From NCBI GenBank assembly GCA_002502295.1, contig DANX01000061.1, positions 1 through 35,503 on the forward strand: a DNA stretch of 35,503 nt, read 5' to 3'. Origin of the DNA: Euryarchaeota archaeon UBA561 (GTDB lineage: Archaea; Thermoplasmatota; Poseidoniia; Poseidoniales; Poseidoniaceae). A model generated the notes under the pieces. It made no database searches. It had not been told where the DNA came from and saw only the letters and a program-made list of their open reading frames with translations. This document shows, piece after piece, positions 6,936 to 14,897 of this stretch. Made by a program: the position numbers and the translations under genes. Within the stretch, counting starts at the first letter, position 1, and each line of letters begins with the position of its first letter.

Positions 6936-9047
6936 TCAGACTGCCGTTGAGGCATCGGAGAGCGTACGGTCGGTCTCCTCGGGATCAATGAACAGTGCGG
7001 CGAGGATCACGAACGTTTCAAGCACAGCTGCAATGTAGAAGATGGTCTGGTAGTCGTACCTGGCGGCAAAGATGGGGGCCAACTGGTAGCCAATGATGGC
7101 AGAGAGGTTCATCATCGCCATATAGCCGGTGAATTGGGTCCCGCCAACTTCCGCCCAGGTGACCCGCATCATCAACGAATAAGCGCAGATGGAGACGATG
7201 GCCCACAGGAAGGTGTGAACGATCCACACGAGCATCATGAACCACCCCTCGCCCCACATTGAATCGAGCACTCCCCACGTGAGCGTGGTCAACGAGGCAC
7301 CGAGTGCTGCAAACATCAGCATGGACTTGCCACCAAAACGACGCCCAAGTTCACCGCCCGCCATGGCTCCCAACATGGTCACAATGAGGATAATACCGCC
7401 CTTTGTGGCGTTGAACTCTTCTTGAGTCCACCCCAACTCTTGAAGGAAAAGCAACGGAAGGATTGGAATCAGGATAAAGGCCAACGAAATCACCAAACTG
7501 ACCACGATACCCAATTGGGCAGAACGAACAGAGAAAGCCGTCCTGATGTTGGTTAAAATCACCTTGAAATCTCGCTGCTCTTCCTCTGGTTTATCCTTCC
7601 CTTCCACCGCTTGACCATCGTCCCAAGGGAACCGCTTCTCACCAGGACGTTCTCGCATGAAGAGCGGTACCATCATGATCAGGACAAGAATGGGGATTTG
7701 AATCAAAAAAGCACCCTTGATGCCAACCGTGCCAATGATGGTTCCCAAACCCGCACCGCCAATAACGCCACCCAGCGATTTTGCGGTGAACATGTAACTG
7801 TTGACCCGCTCAAATTCATGGGACTCTAGGACGTCCACAGCGAGGGCATCGGTTGATACATCTTGGAGGGCCGTGAACACATTGTACACGAAGAACAAAG
7901 CACCGAGGAGCGAGATGTTTTCGGTCAAATTGGGGACCAAGAGCATGGTGATCAGCAGCGCCACCATACCTGTTTGGGCGATGAGAATCCAAGGTCGACG
8001 ACGCCCCAAATCAGGCAGTTGGAAGCGGTCAATGATGGGGCCCCATAGGAACTTGAACGACCACGGTAACGTACCAAGCGTGAGCAAGTATGCAAGGTCG
8101 CCGGCATCGGCGCCTTCTGCGGCGAGGAAGGTTACCATCGTGACCGTGATGAAGCCCCAGGGAACTCCTTGGGCGACGTAAAGAGCCGAGAGGGTGATGA
8201 CTCGGGCTCGGTAACTGTCGACGAGGGTTTCACCGTCTGATGTGGATTCGCCCTCAACAACATCGGTTTCCGGTTCGCTGAAATCAAGGTCGAGATGAAA
8301 GCGGTCTCGCTGCTTGGTTGAAACATACCCCACGAGGAACAACACGGGGAAAATCCAGCCTGCAAACAAACCGATGGGAAGGGAATCATCACCGACCGCC
8401 AGTGCCGCTGTTTCCTCGCCAGCCTCATCAAGAATCTCGAAGTCCAAGACAAGCAAGCTCACCACAGTGGAGACCTCTTCCCCATCGTCGTTGTTGGTGC
8501 ACAGTGCGCCATTGAAAGCCTCTGCCTCGACGGTGACACGTAGGTCGTACGTTCCTAAGGCCTCCTCACCAAAGGCCAATTGGGCCTCAATCTCACTTTT
8601 GGTCAGGCCTTCAATCACACCGGAGAGGAGAGATGCATTGTACCATGTCAGATTCACATCGTGCGAACCAGGGTTCTGGTCGGTCCCAGAAAGGGTCCAC
8701 TCGCCTTTGGTGGCTACCCCGGTGATCGTGTCGGGTGCATTGGCTTCCCCACCCGTGCAAACCGGGCCACCCGAGGTCTCGTCTTCACCGTAGGCGAGGG
8801 AAAAAAGGACACCGACAACGTTGCCTCCAGCCGCCTCAATGGCTTCGCTGGAGGCGGAGGAATCAACGTTCCATTCAACGGTCTCACCGTCTTGGTAATT
8901 GGCCGATTTCGATTCAAGGTCGACGGCGACGATGGTCGATTCAACGGTGTAGGTGCCCGGTGATTCAGAACCGATTCCGTCGCCTCCAAGGCATCCGGAA
9001 ATCGATGCGAAAACGACCAGCATCAACAAGAGATGAACCGGTCGCAT
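6936..9047 (-). CDS. lipoprotein-type ectodomain fused to an AmpG-like MFS permease
   Basis: 703 residues, well above the 400-450 usual for MFS carriers. Residues 1-19 form a signal peptide with lipobox ISGC (Cys19). About 190 acidic residues of ectodomain follow, with two Cys that could form a disulfide, then a TM helix (about 215-238, PIGLFAGWIFPVLFLVGYVS) and a charged cytoplasmic linker. An MFS core of about 12 helices runs from residue 275 or so: YVAQGVPWGF, LPWSFKFLWGPIIDR (the MFS loop 2-3 Asp/Arg motif) and ALQDVSTDALAVDVL resemble the AmpG/acetyl-CoA transporter group. The substrate is unknown; AmpG itself imports muropeptides, which archaea lack. The ectodomain is shared with the neighbouring 6217-6903 product. 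CTTGAATATC sits at -26 from the ATG. Confidence 0.85.
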   Translation of the reverse strand: MRPVHLLLMLVVFASISGCLGGDGIGSESPGTYTVESTIVAVDLESKSANYQDGETVEWNVDSSASSEAIEAAGGNVVGVLFSLAYGEDETSGGPVCTGGEANAPDTITGVATKGEWTLSGTDQNPGSHDVNLTWYNASLLSGVIEGLTKSEIEAQLAFGEEALGTYDLRVTVEAEAFNGALCTNNDDGEEVSTVVSLLVLDFEILDEAGEETAALAVGDDSLPIGLFAGWIFPVLFLVGYVSTKQRDRFHLDLDFSEPETDVVEGESTSDGETLVDSYRARVITLSALYVAQGVPWGFITVTMVTFLAAEGADAGDLAYLLTLGTLPWSFKFLWGPIIDRFQLPDLGRRRPWILIAQTGMVALLITMLLVPNLTENISLLGALFFVYNVFTALQDVSTDALAVDVLESHEFERVNSYMFTAKSLGGVIGGAGLGTIIGTVGIKGAFLIQIPILVLIMMVPLFMRERPGEKRFPWDDGQAVEGKDKPEEEQRDFKVILTNIRTAFSVRSAQLGIVVSLVISLAFILIPILPLLFLQELGWTQEEFNATKGGIILIVTMLGAMAGGELGRRFGGKSMLMFAALGASLTTLTWGVLDSMWGEGWFMMLVWIVHTFLWAIVSICAYSLMMRVTWAEVGGTQFTGYMAMMNLSAIIGYQLAPIFAARYDYQTIFYIAAVLETFVILAALFIDPEETDRTLSDASTAV

Positions 9048-9067
9048 GGCTTAGTGATGGGCGACTG

Positions 9068-9077
9068 GATATTCAAG
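9068..9077 (-). promoter_or_regulatory. putative BoxA of the MFS fusion gene
   Basis: CTTGAATATC on the minus strand, centred 25-26 bases before ATG 9047. No Shine-Dalgarno precedes the ATG, which fits a leaderless transcript separate from the suf operon just upstream. Confidence 0.45.
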
Positions 9078-9110
9078 ATTGTTCATCCTCGTCCACGACG
9101 AAACAAGGAG

Positions 9111-9437
9111 TCAATCCCAGATGCCCATGTCCATCCGGGCATCCTCGCTGGCGTGGACCTTCGGGTCCCAGCGTGGGGTCCAGACGAGGTTGATGTGGAC
9201 GGTAGCAAGGCCTTCGGTTTGCAGGGCTGCACGGTGCGCTGCCGCCATGATCTCTGGAGCTGCAGGGCAACCAGGGGAGGTGAGCGTTAAGTCAACCTCG
9301 GCGTGGAGACCTTCCTCTTTTTCTTCGAGCCGGACATCGTACACCAGTCCGAGTTCTACGATGGAGAGTTCCAATTCAGGATCCTCTACCTCGTCAAGTT
9401 GATGCATCACAGCGTCTTTGCTCGTCATCGTGTTCAC
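9111..9437 (-). CDS. sufT: SufT-like MIP18/DUF59 Fe-S assembly protein
   Basis: 108 residues, a stand-alone MIP18-family domain. It opens with VEDPELELSIVELGLVYDV, the family's DPE-I-SI-DLGLV signature, and carries SPGCPAAPEI, where the Cys corresponds to the reactive conserved Cys. SufT-type proteins help Fe-S cluster maturation or transfer to targets. It is the last gene of the suf operon: GTG 9437 overlaps the sufE stop by four bases (GTGA). ATG 9428 is a possible alternative start. The symbol follows from the family and the operon position. Confidence 0.85.
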   Translation of the reverse strand: MNTMTSKDAVMHQLDEVEDPELELSIVELGLVYDVRLEEKEEGLHAEVDLTLTSPGCPAAPEIMAAAHRAALQTEGLATVHINLVWTPRWDPKVHASEDARMDMGIWD

Positions 9438-9850
9438 TCCGAGCGAGCACGAATCTCGTTCATGACCTTGTCGTACATGTTGCGAAACCCATTTGACCGA
9501 CTCGGCGAGAGACTCGTGATGAGCCCCATTTCCTTGGCAAAATCCACTGGGATAAGCAAAGCTTGGGCAGGTGTCAATCCTTCGATGGCAATGCTGAGGA
9601 CGCCCATCAGCCCTTGGACCAATTTCGCATCAGCCGCTCCGACAATGTGGACAAGCCCTTCCTCCACCTCAATGCGAACATGAGCCTCTGACTGGCACCC
9701 ACGCACTCGCGTGTCATCGTTCCACTCGTCGACGGGGAGCAAAACGATTTCTTCCGCAAGCTCGTAAACCATCTCGAGACGTTCCCGCTTGTCGTCCACT
9801 TCTTGGAATTCTTCAATGAGTTCCTGCAGCGCACTTGGATAATACGTCAT
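9434..9850 (-). CDS. sufE: SufE, sulfur acceptor for cysteine desulfurase
   Basis: 138 residues, the family's usual size. SufE takes the persulfide sulfur from SufS and passes it to the SufBCD scaffold. The acceptor Cys is C52 in RVRGCQSEAHV, the SufE signature. The helical N-terminus (LQELIEEFQEVDDKRERLEMVYEL) and the downstream MGLITSLSPSRSNGFRNMYDKV match SufE folds. ATG 9850 overlaps the sufS stop as ATGA. This is SufE rather than the zinc-binding SufU type, since only one Cys is present. Confidence 0.92.
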   Translation of the reverse strand: MTYYPSALQELIEEFQEVDDKRERLEMVYELAEEIVLLPVDEWNDDTRVRGCQSEAHVRIEVEEGLVHIVGAADAKLVQGLMGVLSIAIEGLTPAQALLIPVDFAKEMGLITSLSPSRSNGFRNMYDKVMNEIRARSE

Positions 9851-11040
9851 GCGAACTTCTCCACAATTTCTTTGAGTTCCTGAACGAGTCCTTCGGCTTC
9901 TTCGCGGGTGTTGTACACATAGAAGGAGGCTCGGACCGTTCCGGAGATTCCTAGACGGTGCAGTAAAGGTTGAGCACAGTGGTGGCCGGTGCGGACGGCG
10001 TAGCCGCGTGCGTCAAGCAGATGGGCCATGTCTTCGCTGTTGATGGTTGGATGAAGGAACGAAACAACGGCGGCGTCGTCTTCGCCGTGCCGCCCGTAGA
10101 CAGTGATCCCCATGGAGCGAAGTTCGTCAGCTACCCAAGCGGCGATGTTCACCAAACGGGCATGTTCTGCGTCAAGGTCGAACGAATTCATCCAATCAAG
10201 CGCAGCCGACCATCCGATGGCCTCGGCGATGCGTGGAGTACCTGCCTCAAACTTGTGTTCATTTGTTTGGTAGGTTGAGCCTTCGATTGTGACGGTTTCA
10301 ATCATGTCGCCACCGCCCATGAATGGCTGCATCTCTTCGAACGCATCGGGCTGGACGAGCAGGGCGCCAATGCCCGTGGGGCCGCACATCTTGTGGGCGG
10401 AGAACGCCATGAAATCTGCCCCAAATGACGTGAAATCAACGGTCGAATGCGGCACACCTTGGGCTGCGTCGATGAGCACTTTGGCACCGGCTTTGTGCGA
10501 GGCTTCGATGATGTCTTCAAGCGGGTTGCGAACACCGAGAACGTTCGATGTGTGGACCACACAAACAAGTTTGGCCCCGTCAAGGGCATGAGCGAAGGCG
10601 TCCATGTCCAGGGTAAAGTGTTGAGTGACCGGAACATAGCGCAACTCAATGCCTCGTTCTTCAGCCAACATCTGCCAAGGTACGATATCGGAGTGGTGTT
10701 CCATTTCTGTCAAAAGAATGGCATCACCCTTCTCCAAGTTTGCTCGTCCCCACGCATGAGCGACGAGGTTGATGGCCTCCGTCGTTCCACTCGTGATGAT
10801 GACCTTTGAAGCATTGAAACGCTCTTTGATTTTGGTACGGCATGATTCATAGCCTTCCGTGGCCTCACCCGCCAGCGTATGAACCGCCCGGTGGACATTG
10901 GCGTTGGATTCCGAGTAGTAAGCATTCATTGCATCGAGGACGACCTGAGGTTTTTGGGTCGTTGCGGCATTGTCGAGGTAAACAAGCGGGTAACCGTTCA
11001 CCTCGCGTTGAAGAATAGGAAATTGTTCCCTTAGCGACAC
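9847..11040 (-). CDS. sufS: SufS, group II cysteine desulfurase
   Basis: 397 residues, close to the family's standard length. PLP-dependent removal of sulfur from L-cysteine, giving alanine and an enzyme persulfide. YLDNAATTQKP (21-31), SGTTEAIN (84-91), H116 region TEMEHHSD, DAAQGVPH (191-198), and Schiff-base lysine K217 in SAHKMCGPTG are all present. The persulfide cysteine is C355 in RTGHHCAQPL, a group II (SufS) feature. The start is GTG 11040, 4 bases after the sufD stop. It delivers sulfur to SufE encoded directly downstream. Confidence 0.95.
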   Translation of the reverse strand: MSLREQFPILQREVNGYPLVYLDNAATTQKPQVVLDAMNAYYSESNANVHRAVHTLAGEATEGYESCRTKIKERFNASKVIITSGTTEAINLVAHAWGRANLEKGDAILLTEMEHHSDIVPWQMLAEERGIELRYVPVTQHFTLDMDAFAHALDGAKLVCVVHTSNVLGVRNPLEDIIEASHKAGAKVLIDAAQGVPHSTVDFTSFGADFMAFSAHKMCGPTGIGALLVQPDAFEEMQPFMGGGDMIETVTIEGSTYQTNEHKFEAGTPRIAEAIGWSAALDWMNSFDLDAEHARLVNIAAWVADELRSMGITVYGRHGEDDAAVVSFLHPTINSEDMAHLLDARGYAVRTGHHCAQPLLHRLGISGTVRASFYVYNTREEAEGLVQELKEIVEKFA

Positions 11041-11044
11041 GTTT

Positions 11045-12085
11045 TCACCCCTCTAACTCGCGCTCCAAATGCATGGCGAGCCGATTCTGAATTTCATCCA
11101 CCAAGGCCTTGTTCTCAAGACTTGAGAATCCGCTTTGCATGAAGCCCTCAATGAGAAGGGCAACCGCTGTTTCGTCGTCCAATCCACGGCTCAACAGGTA
11201 GTGGAGTTGGTCTTGGTCAACCGGGGCACTGGCGGCACCGTGAGCCGCAGAGACTTCGTCAGCCAAAACTTCGAGTTCTGGGATGGCCTCGGCACGGGCT
11301 CGTTCGGAGAGAAGGAGATTTTTGAACACTTGACTGGCATCGCAATGGTTGGCGTCCTCTGCAATCGTCAACAAGCCAGTGGCGATTGAATGGCTGCGGT
11401 CATCGCATGCTGCGTGAATGTTGAGGGAGGAATTTGTGTGGTGGACATCGTGATGAATCTCAATGTGATGGTCGACATGACGTTGCCCCGACCCATGCAC
11501 TGAGATGGCCTGGGAGAGCGCCCCTCCTGAAGCGGTTAATCGACTTCGTACATCGCTCTTGCAACGAGAGCCACCGATGGACAGGCCAGCCAATTCAAGC
11601 GTGGCATCTCGACCAATGGTCCAATCTTCGCAATGCAGGAGTTTGCCCTTAGGTGAGAGTTCGTTGACAAGACCAAACGCCGCTCTAACGTTGGCGTTCA
11701 CTGTCCCGGTGATGTGAAGCCCTGCCCATTCGGATTGACCGGTGAGGTGGAGAACAACGGCGACATCGTGGTTCATCACGAGATGGAGGTGCCCCACGGC
11801 GTTTTCGCCTGAAGTTACGGCTTGCAGATGGATAATGTCGCTTTGCCCGTCGGTTTCCATCGTCCACGCGGAGCCCCCGAGTTCGCTGAGGAACACACGT
11901 CCGATGTCGTCGCCGTCAACGATGCGAGGAGCTCCTTCGATCAACTGACCGCCTTCAAGAACGTCAAACTGAACATCGTTGGCGTCAGGAACTTCGGAGA
12001 CCTTGGTGGGATGGATGCGTGCCCATGGTGTGTATCGCCATAGATGAAGAGCACGGGAGGGAACGGCCATGTCGGCGTACTTCAT
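11045..12085 (-). CDS. sufD: SufD, scaffold component of SufBCD
   Basis: 346 residues. SufD pairs with SufB and the SufC ATPase to form the SufBC2D scaffold that builds Fe-S clusters. The N-terminal region has the SufD-type LHLWRYTPW segment. The beta-helix core carries repeated hydrophobic strands and HVDHHIEIHHDVHHTNSSL. The C-terminal helical part includes LLSERARAEAIPELEVLADEV followed by SAAHGA, the SufBD-family ending also seen in SufB, and LHYLLSRGLDDETA. ATG 12085 overlaps the sufB stop as ATGA. Confidence 0.92.
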   Translation of the reverse strand: MKYADMAVPSRALHLWRYTPWARIHPTKVSEVPDANDVQFDVLEGGQLIEGAPRIVDGDDIGRVFLSELGGSAWTMETDGQSDIIHLQAVTSGENAVGHLHLVMNHDVAVVLHLTGQSEWAGLHITGTVNANVRAAFGLVNELSPKGKLLHCEDWTIGRDATLELAGLSIGGSRCKSDVRSRLTASGGALSQAISVHGSGQRHVDHHIEIHHDVHHTNSSLNIHAACDDRSHSIATGLLTIAEDANHCDASQVFKNLLLSERARAEAIPELEVLADEVSAAHGAASAPVDQDQLHYLLSRGLDDETAVALLIEGFMQSGFSSLENKALVDEIQNRLAMHLERELEG

Positions 12086-13488
12086 CCGATGGAACCCTCC
12101 ATTTCCAATTCAAGCAACTTGTTGAGTTCCACAGCGTATTCCATCGGCAATTCCCTTGTGAAGGGTTCAAAAAAGCCATTCACGATGAGCCCCATGGCCT
12201 CCTCTTCTGAGAAACCTCGGCTCATGAGATAGAAGAGTTGGTCGCCAGAGACCTTTGAAACGCTGGCCTCGTGTTCGAGGTCAGCGGTTGAATTGCCGAC
12301 CTCCATGGTCGGGTAGGTGTCGGAGCGTGAATCACTGTCAAGCATCAGTGCATCGCAAACAACCTTTGAGCGGCAACCGTGTGCTTTCGGCGTGACTTGC
12401 AGCATGCCTCGATAGGAGGACCTACCGCCGTTTTTGGAGATGGATTTTGAGAGGATACTCGAGGTCGTGTTCGGAGCCAGATGGTGAACCTTGGCTCCCG
12501 CATCTTGGTGCTGGCCTGCTCCGGCGTAAGCGACAGAAATCACTTCTGCGTGAGCGCCTTCGCCCTTCAGAACGACGGATGGGTACTTCATGGTCAACTT
12601 TGAACCAATGTTGCCATCGACCCACTCCACGGTAGCGTTTTCGTGGGCTACGCCTCGCTTGGTCACGAGGTTGTAGACATTGGCTGACCAGTTTTGAATG
12701 GTCGAATAACGAATCTTTGCTCCCTTCATGGCGATGAGCTCGACCACAGCGGAGTGAAGTGAGTCGGTGGAGTATGTGGGCGCTGTGCATCCTTCGACGT
12801 AATGGAGGCTGCTGCCCTCATCGGCGATGATGAGCGTGCGTTCAAACTGGCCCATGTTCTTCGCATTGATGCGGAAATAAGCCTGCACGGGCATCTCGAC
12901 ATGAACGCCTTTAGGGACATAAATGAACGAACCACCGGACCATACGGCTGTGTTAAGGGCTGAAAACTTGTTATCGCCATAGGGAATGACGGTTCCAAAG
13001 AATTTCTTGACAAGTTCTGGATGCTCTCTGAGACCACTGTCCATGTCAAGGAAAAGGACACCTTGGTCTTCGAGGTCTTCTCGGATCGAGTGGTACACGG
13101 CTTCGGATTCATACTGGGCAGTGACGCCTCCCAACCACTTCTGTTCGGCCTCGGGGATGCCAAGTCGGTCAAAGGTGTTCTTGATGTCGTCAGGCACGTC
13201 GTCCCAATCGTTTTCGGTTGCATCAGAGGAGCGCAGGAAATAGGTGACGTTGTCAAAATCGATGTTGTTCAGTTCGCTGCAGTTGCCCCAATCCGGCATT
13301 TCTCGTTGAATGAAGTGATGGTAGGCTTTCACCCGTAGGTCGGTCATCCATTCAGGCTCGTTTTTGAGTTCTGAAATATCCCTGACAACTTGTTCGGAGA
13401 GGCCTTTGTCGAATCGAATGGTGGCGTTTTCAGGGTCGTGGAACCCGAACTTGTAGTCGCCAACTGCTTCACGTGCTTCATCGCTCAT
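12082..13488 (-). CDS. sufB: SufB, Fe-S scaffold protein
   Basis: 468 residues. SufB is the main cluster-building subunit of SufBC2D. Typical blocks: VFLDMDSGLREHPELV-type segment, YVPKGVHVEMPVQAYFRIN, DEGSSLHYVEGCTAP, SSYRGMLQV, then CRSKVVCDALMLD with the conserved Cys that accepts sulfur in bacterial SufB, and EHEASVSKVSGDQLFYLMSRG. Codons for ten more residues lie upstream in frame (from 13518), but that would overlap sufC by 34 bases; ATG 13488 gives an ATGA overlap with the sufC stop and has a GGAGGT Shine-Dalgarno at 6-base spacing. It is the second gene of the operon. Confidence 0.96.
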   Translation of the reverse strand: MSDEAREAVGDYKFGFHDPENATIRFDKGLSEQVVRDISELKNEPEWMTDLRVKAYHHFIQREMPDWGNCSELNNIDFDNVTYFLRSSDATENDWDDVPDDIKNTFDRLGIPEAEQKWLGGVTAQYESEAVYHSIREDLEDQGVLFLDMDSGLREHPELVKKFFGTVIPYGDNKFSALNTAVWSGGSFIYVPKGVHVEMPVQAYFRINAKNMGQFERTLIIADEGSSLHYVEGCTAPTYSTDSLHSAVVELIAMKGAKIRYSTIQNWSANVYNLVTKRGVAHENATVEWVDGNIGSKLTMKYPSVVLKGEGAHAEVISVAYAGAGQHQDAGAKVHHLAPNTTSSILSKSISKNGGRSSYRGMLQVTPKAHGCRSKVVCDALMLDSDSRSDTYPTMEVGNSTADLEHEASVSKVSGDQLFYLMSRGFSEEEAMGLIVNGFFEPFTRELPMEYAVELNKLLELEMEGSIG

Positions 13489-14249
13489 GCTTCGACCTCC
13501 TGTGGTTCTTCGAGCCAATCGTACCCCTGTTCCTCAAGTTTGAGGGCGAGTTCTGGACCTCCGGTTCGAACGATGGTTCCGTCGATCATGACGTGGACAT
13601 AATGCGGCTGAACATGGTCTAAGAGACGCTGATAGTGCGTAATGATGAGGCAGCCTGCTTGTGGAGCAACACTGTTGATGCCCTTCGCCACGATGCGCAG
13701 GGCATCGATGTCAAGACCGGAATCGGTTTCGTCGAGCAGCGCAAGTGTAGGTTTGAGCAAAAGCATCTGCAGAATCTCTAGCCGCTTCTTTTCTCCTCCG
13801 CTAAACCCATCGTTAACGTAGCGAGAGAGCACCGACTTTTGCATTTCGAGCGTTGCCATCGCAGCGTTGAGTTCCTTGCGGAATGCACGGCCTTTGAGGG
13901 GCTCGTCATGAACCGATTGCACGGACTTTTTGAGGAACGTTCCAACTTGAACACCCGGAATGACCGCTGGGTATTGGAACGAGAGGAACATGCCGGCACG
14001 GGCTCGCTCAAACACGGTCATCTCGTCGATGTTTGTGCCCATGTAGAAGATTGAGCCGCTCGTGATCTCGTAGTCAGGATGGCCCATGACGACACTTGCG
14101 AGGGTCGATTTCCCAGCACCGTTTCGCCCCATGACGACATGGATTTCACCTCGGTTTATCGTGAGATTCATCCCGTTGAGAATCGGAGTGTCATCAACAC
14201 TCACATGGAGGTTCTCAACCCTAAGGACTTCATCAGTCACGCTCATCAC
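13485..14249 (-). CDS. sufC: SufC, ABC-type ATPase of the SufBCD scaffold
   Basis: 254 residues, the usual SufC length. It is a cytosolic ABC ATPase, not a transporter, and drives conformational change in SufB/SufD. Walker A is GRNGAGKST (about 41-49), the Q-loop region is FLSFQYPAVIPGV, the signature is FSGGEKKR, and Walker B with its catalytic acid reads LALLDETDSGLD, where the DETDSGLD form is characteristic of SufC. The first codons are GTG ATG, so the start is GTG 14249 or ATG 14246; a TTGATAAAG box centred at 14276 fits GTG slightly better. It heads the six-gene suf operon. Confidence 0.96.
   Translation of the reverse strand: MMSVTDEVLRVENLHVSVDDTPILNGMNLTINRGEIHVVMGRNGAGKSTLASVVMGHPDYEITSGSIFYMGTNIDEMTVFERARAGMFLSFQYPAVIPGVQVGTFLKKSVQSVHDEPLKGRAFRKELNAAMATLEMQKSVLSRYVNDGFSGGEKKRLEILQMLLLKPTLALLDETDSGLDIDALRIVAKGINSVAPQAGCLIITHYQRLLDHVQPHYVHVMIDGTIVRTGGPELALKLEEQGYDWLEEPQEVEA
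13495..13500 (-). promoter_or_regulatory. Shine-Dalgarno that sets the sufB start
   Basis: GGAGGT on the minus strand, 6 bases before ATG 13488 and inside the sufC coding end. It decides against the longer frame that begins at 13518. Confidence 0.75.
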
Positions 14250-14271
14250 CCAACTAACCCTCGTGTCTCTC

Positions 14272-14280
14272 CTTTATCAA
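14272..14280 (-). promoter_or_regulatory. putative BoxA of the suf operon
   Basis: TTGATAAAG on the minus strand, centred 27 bases before GTG 14249 (30 before ATG 14246), in the 133-base gap divergent from the Nfu gene. No clear operator dyad was seen beside it. Confidence 0.5.
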
Positions 14281-14382
14281 TGGATGTAGTCGTCAAGGGT
14301 TAAGAAGAAACGAGTCAGTTTGTTGAAAGTTCGAATTTATGACGGATGCGAGGGTTGAAGTCCATCACCCCGAGCCAACCGT

Positions 14383-14856
14383 ATGGACGATGACCTGGTG
14401 GCGAAGTATGCCGCTGAGGCAAAGGCTGCAATGGAAGCAGAGGCCGCGCGCCGCGTGGCAGAGGCCACCAACCCAGAGGAAGAAGAGCGTCTGAGGAACA
14501 TGCCTTTGCACTCCGTCGTGGATACCCAGCATTACGTCCCGGCTCTCCTTAGCCGCCTTGGGCCGGTCAGAGCCGCCCTCGATGGCCACGGCGGCGGCAT
14601 CGCTGTGTCGCAAACCGAGGACAGTGGCAACGGCCTCGACATTGTGCTCGATTTGACTGGCGCATGCTTGTCGTGTGGAGCGGCACCTGGAACGCTGGAG
14701 GGTGTCAAAACGGACTTGGAAGCCGATGATGAGATACAGCGCGTCCGATTCTCCTCAGCTCTTCTGGACACCTTCGACGAACTTGGGCGGGAATTTATCT
14801 TAGCTCACGGCAAGGTTGAGTTTGTGGACATGCCAACCGAGGCGTCAAACGATTGA
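14383..14856 (+). CDS. Nfu-type Fe-S scaffold/carrier protein
   Basis: 157 residues. The first 40 or so residues are an Ala/Glu-rich helix of unknown role. The Nfu (NifU C-terminal) domain covers about 52-125: LSRLGPVRAALDGHGGGIAV matches the family's LRPxLxxDGG opening, and the cluster-binding CxxC is C95-C98 in TGACLSCGAAPGTLEG. Nfu proteins bind a 4Fe-4S cluster as dimers and hand it to client enzymes. It diverges from the suf operon, so the two together form a complete assembly and delivery set. ATG 14383 follows the AT-rich GAATTTATG (14333-14341) by about 45 bases. Its stop overlaps a TTG of the next frame. Confidence 0.85.
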   Translation: MDDDLVAKYAAEAKAAMEAEAARRVAEATNPEEEERLRNMPLHSVVDTQHYVPALLSRLGPVRAALDGHGGGIAVSQTEDSGNGLDIVLDLTGACLSCGAAPGTLEGVKTDLEADDEIQRVRFSSALLDTFDELGREFILAHGKVEFVDMPTEASND

Positions 14857-14885
14857 AACGGCGAGCCTTTCAAAAAAGACCGCTC

Positions 14886-14890
14886 GGAGG
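14886..14890 (+). promoter_or_regulatory. Shine-Dalgarno that sets the tgtA start
   Basis: GGAGG, 7 bases before ATG 14898. It favours this ATG over the in-frame TTG at 14853, which overlaps the upstream stop. Confidence 0.65.
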
Positions 14891-14897
14891 GAAAGGC

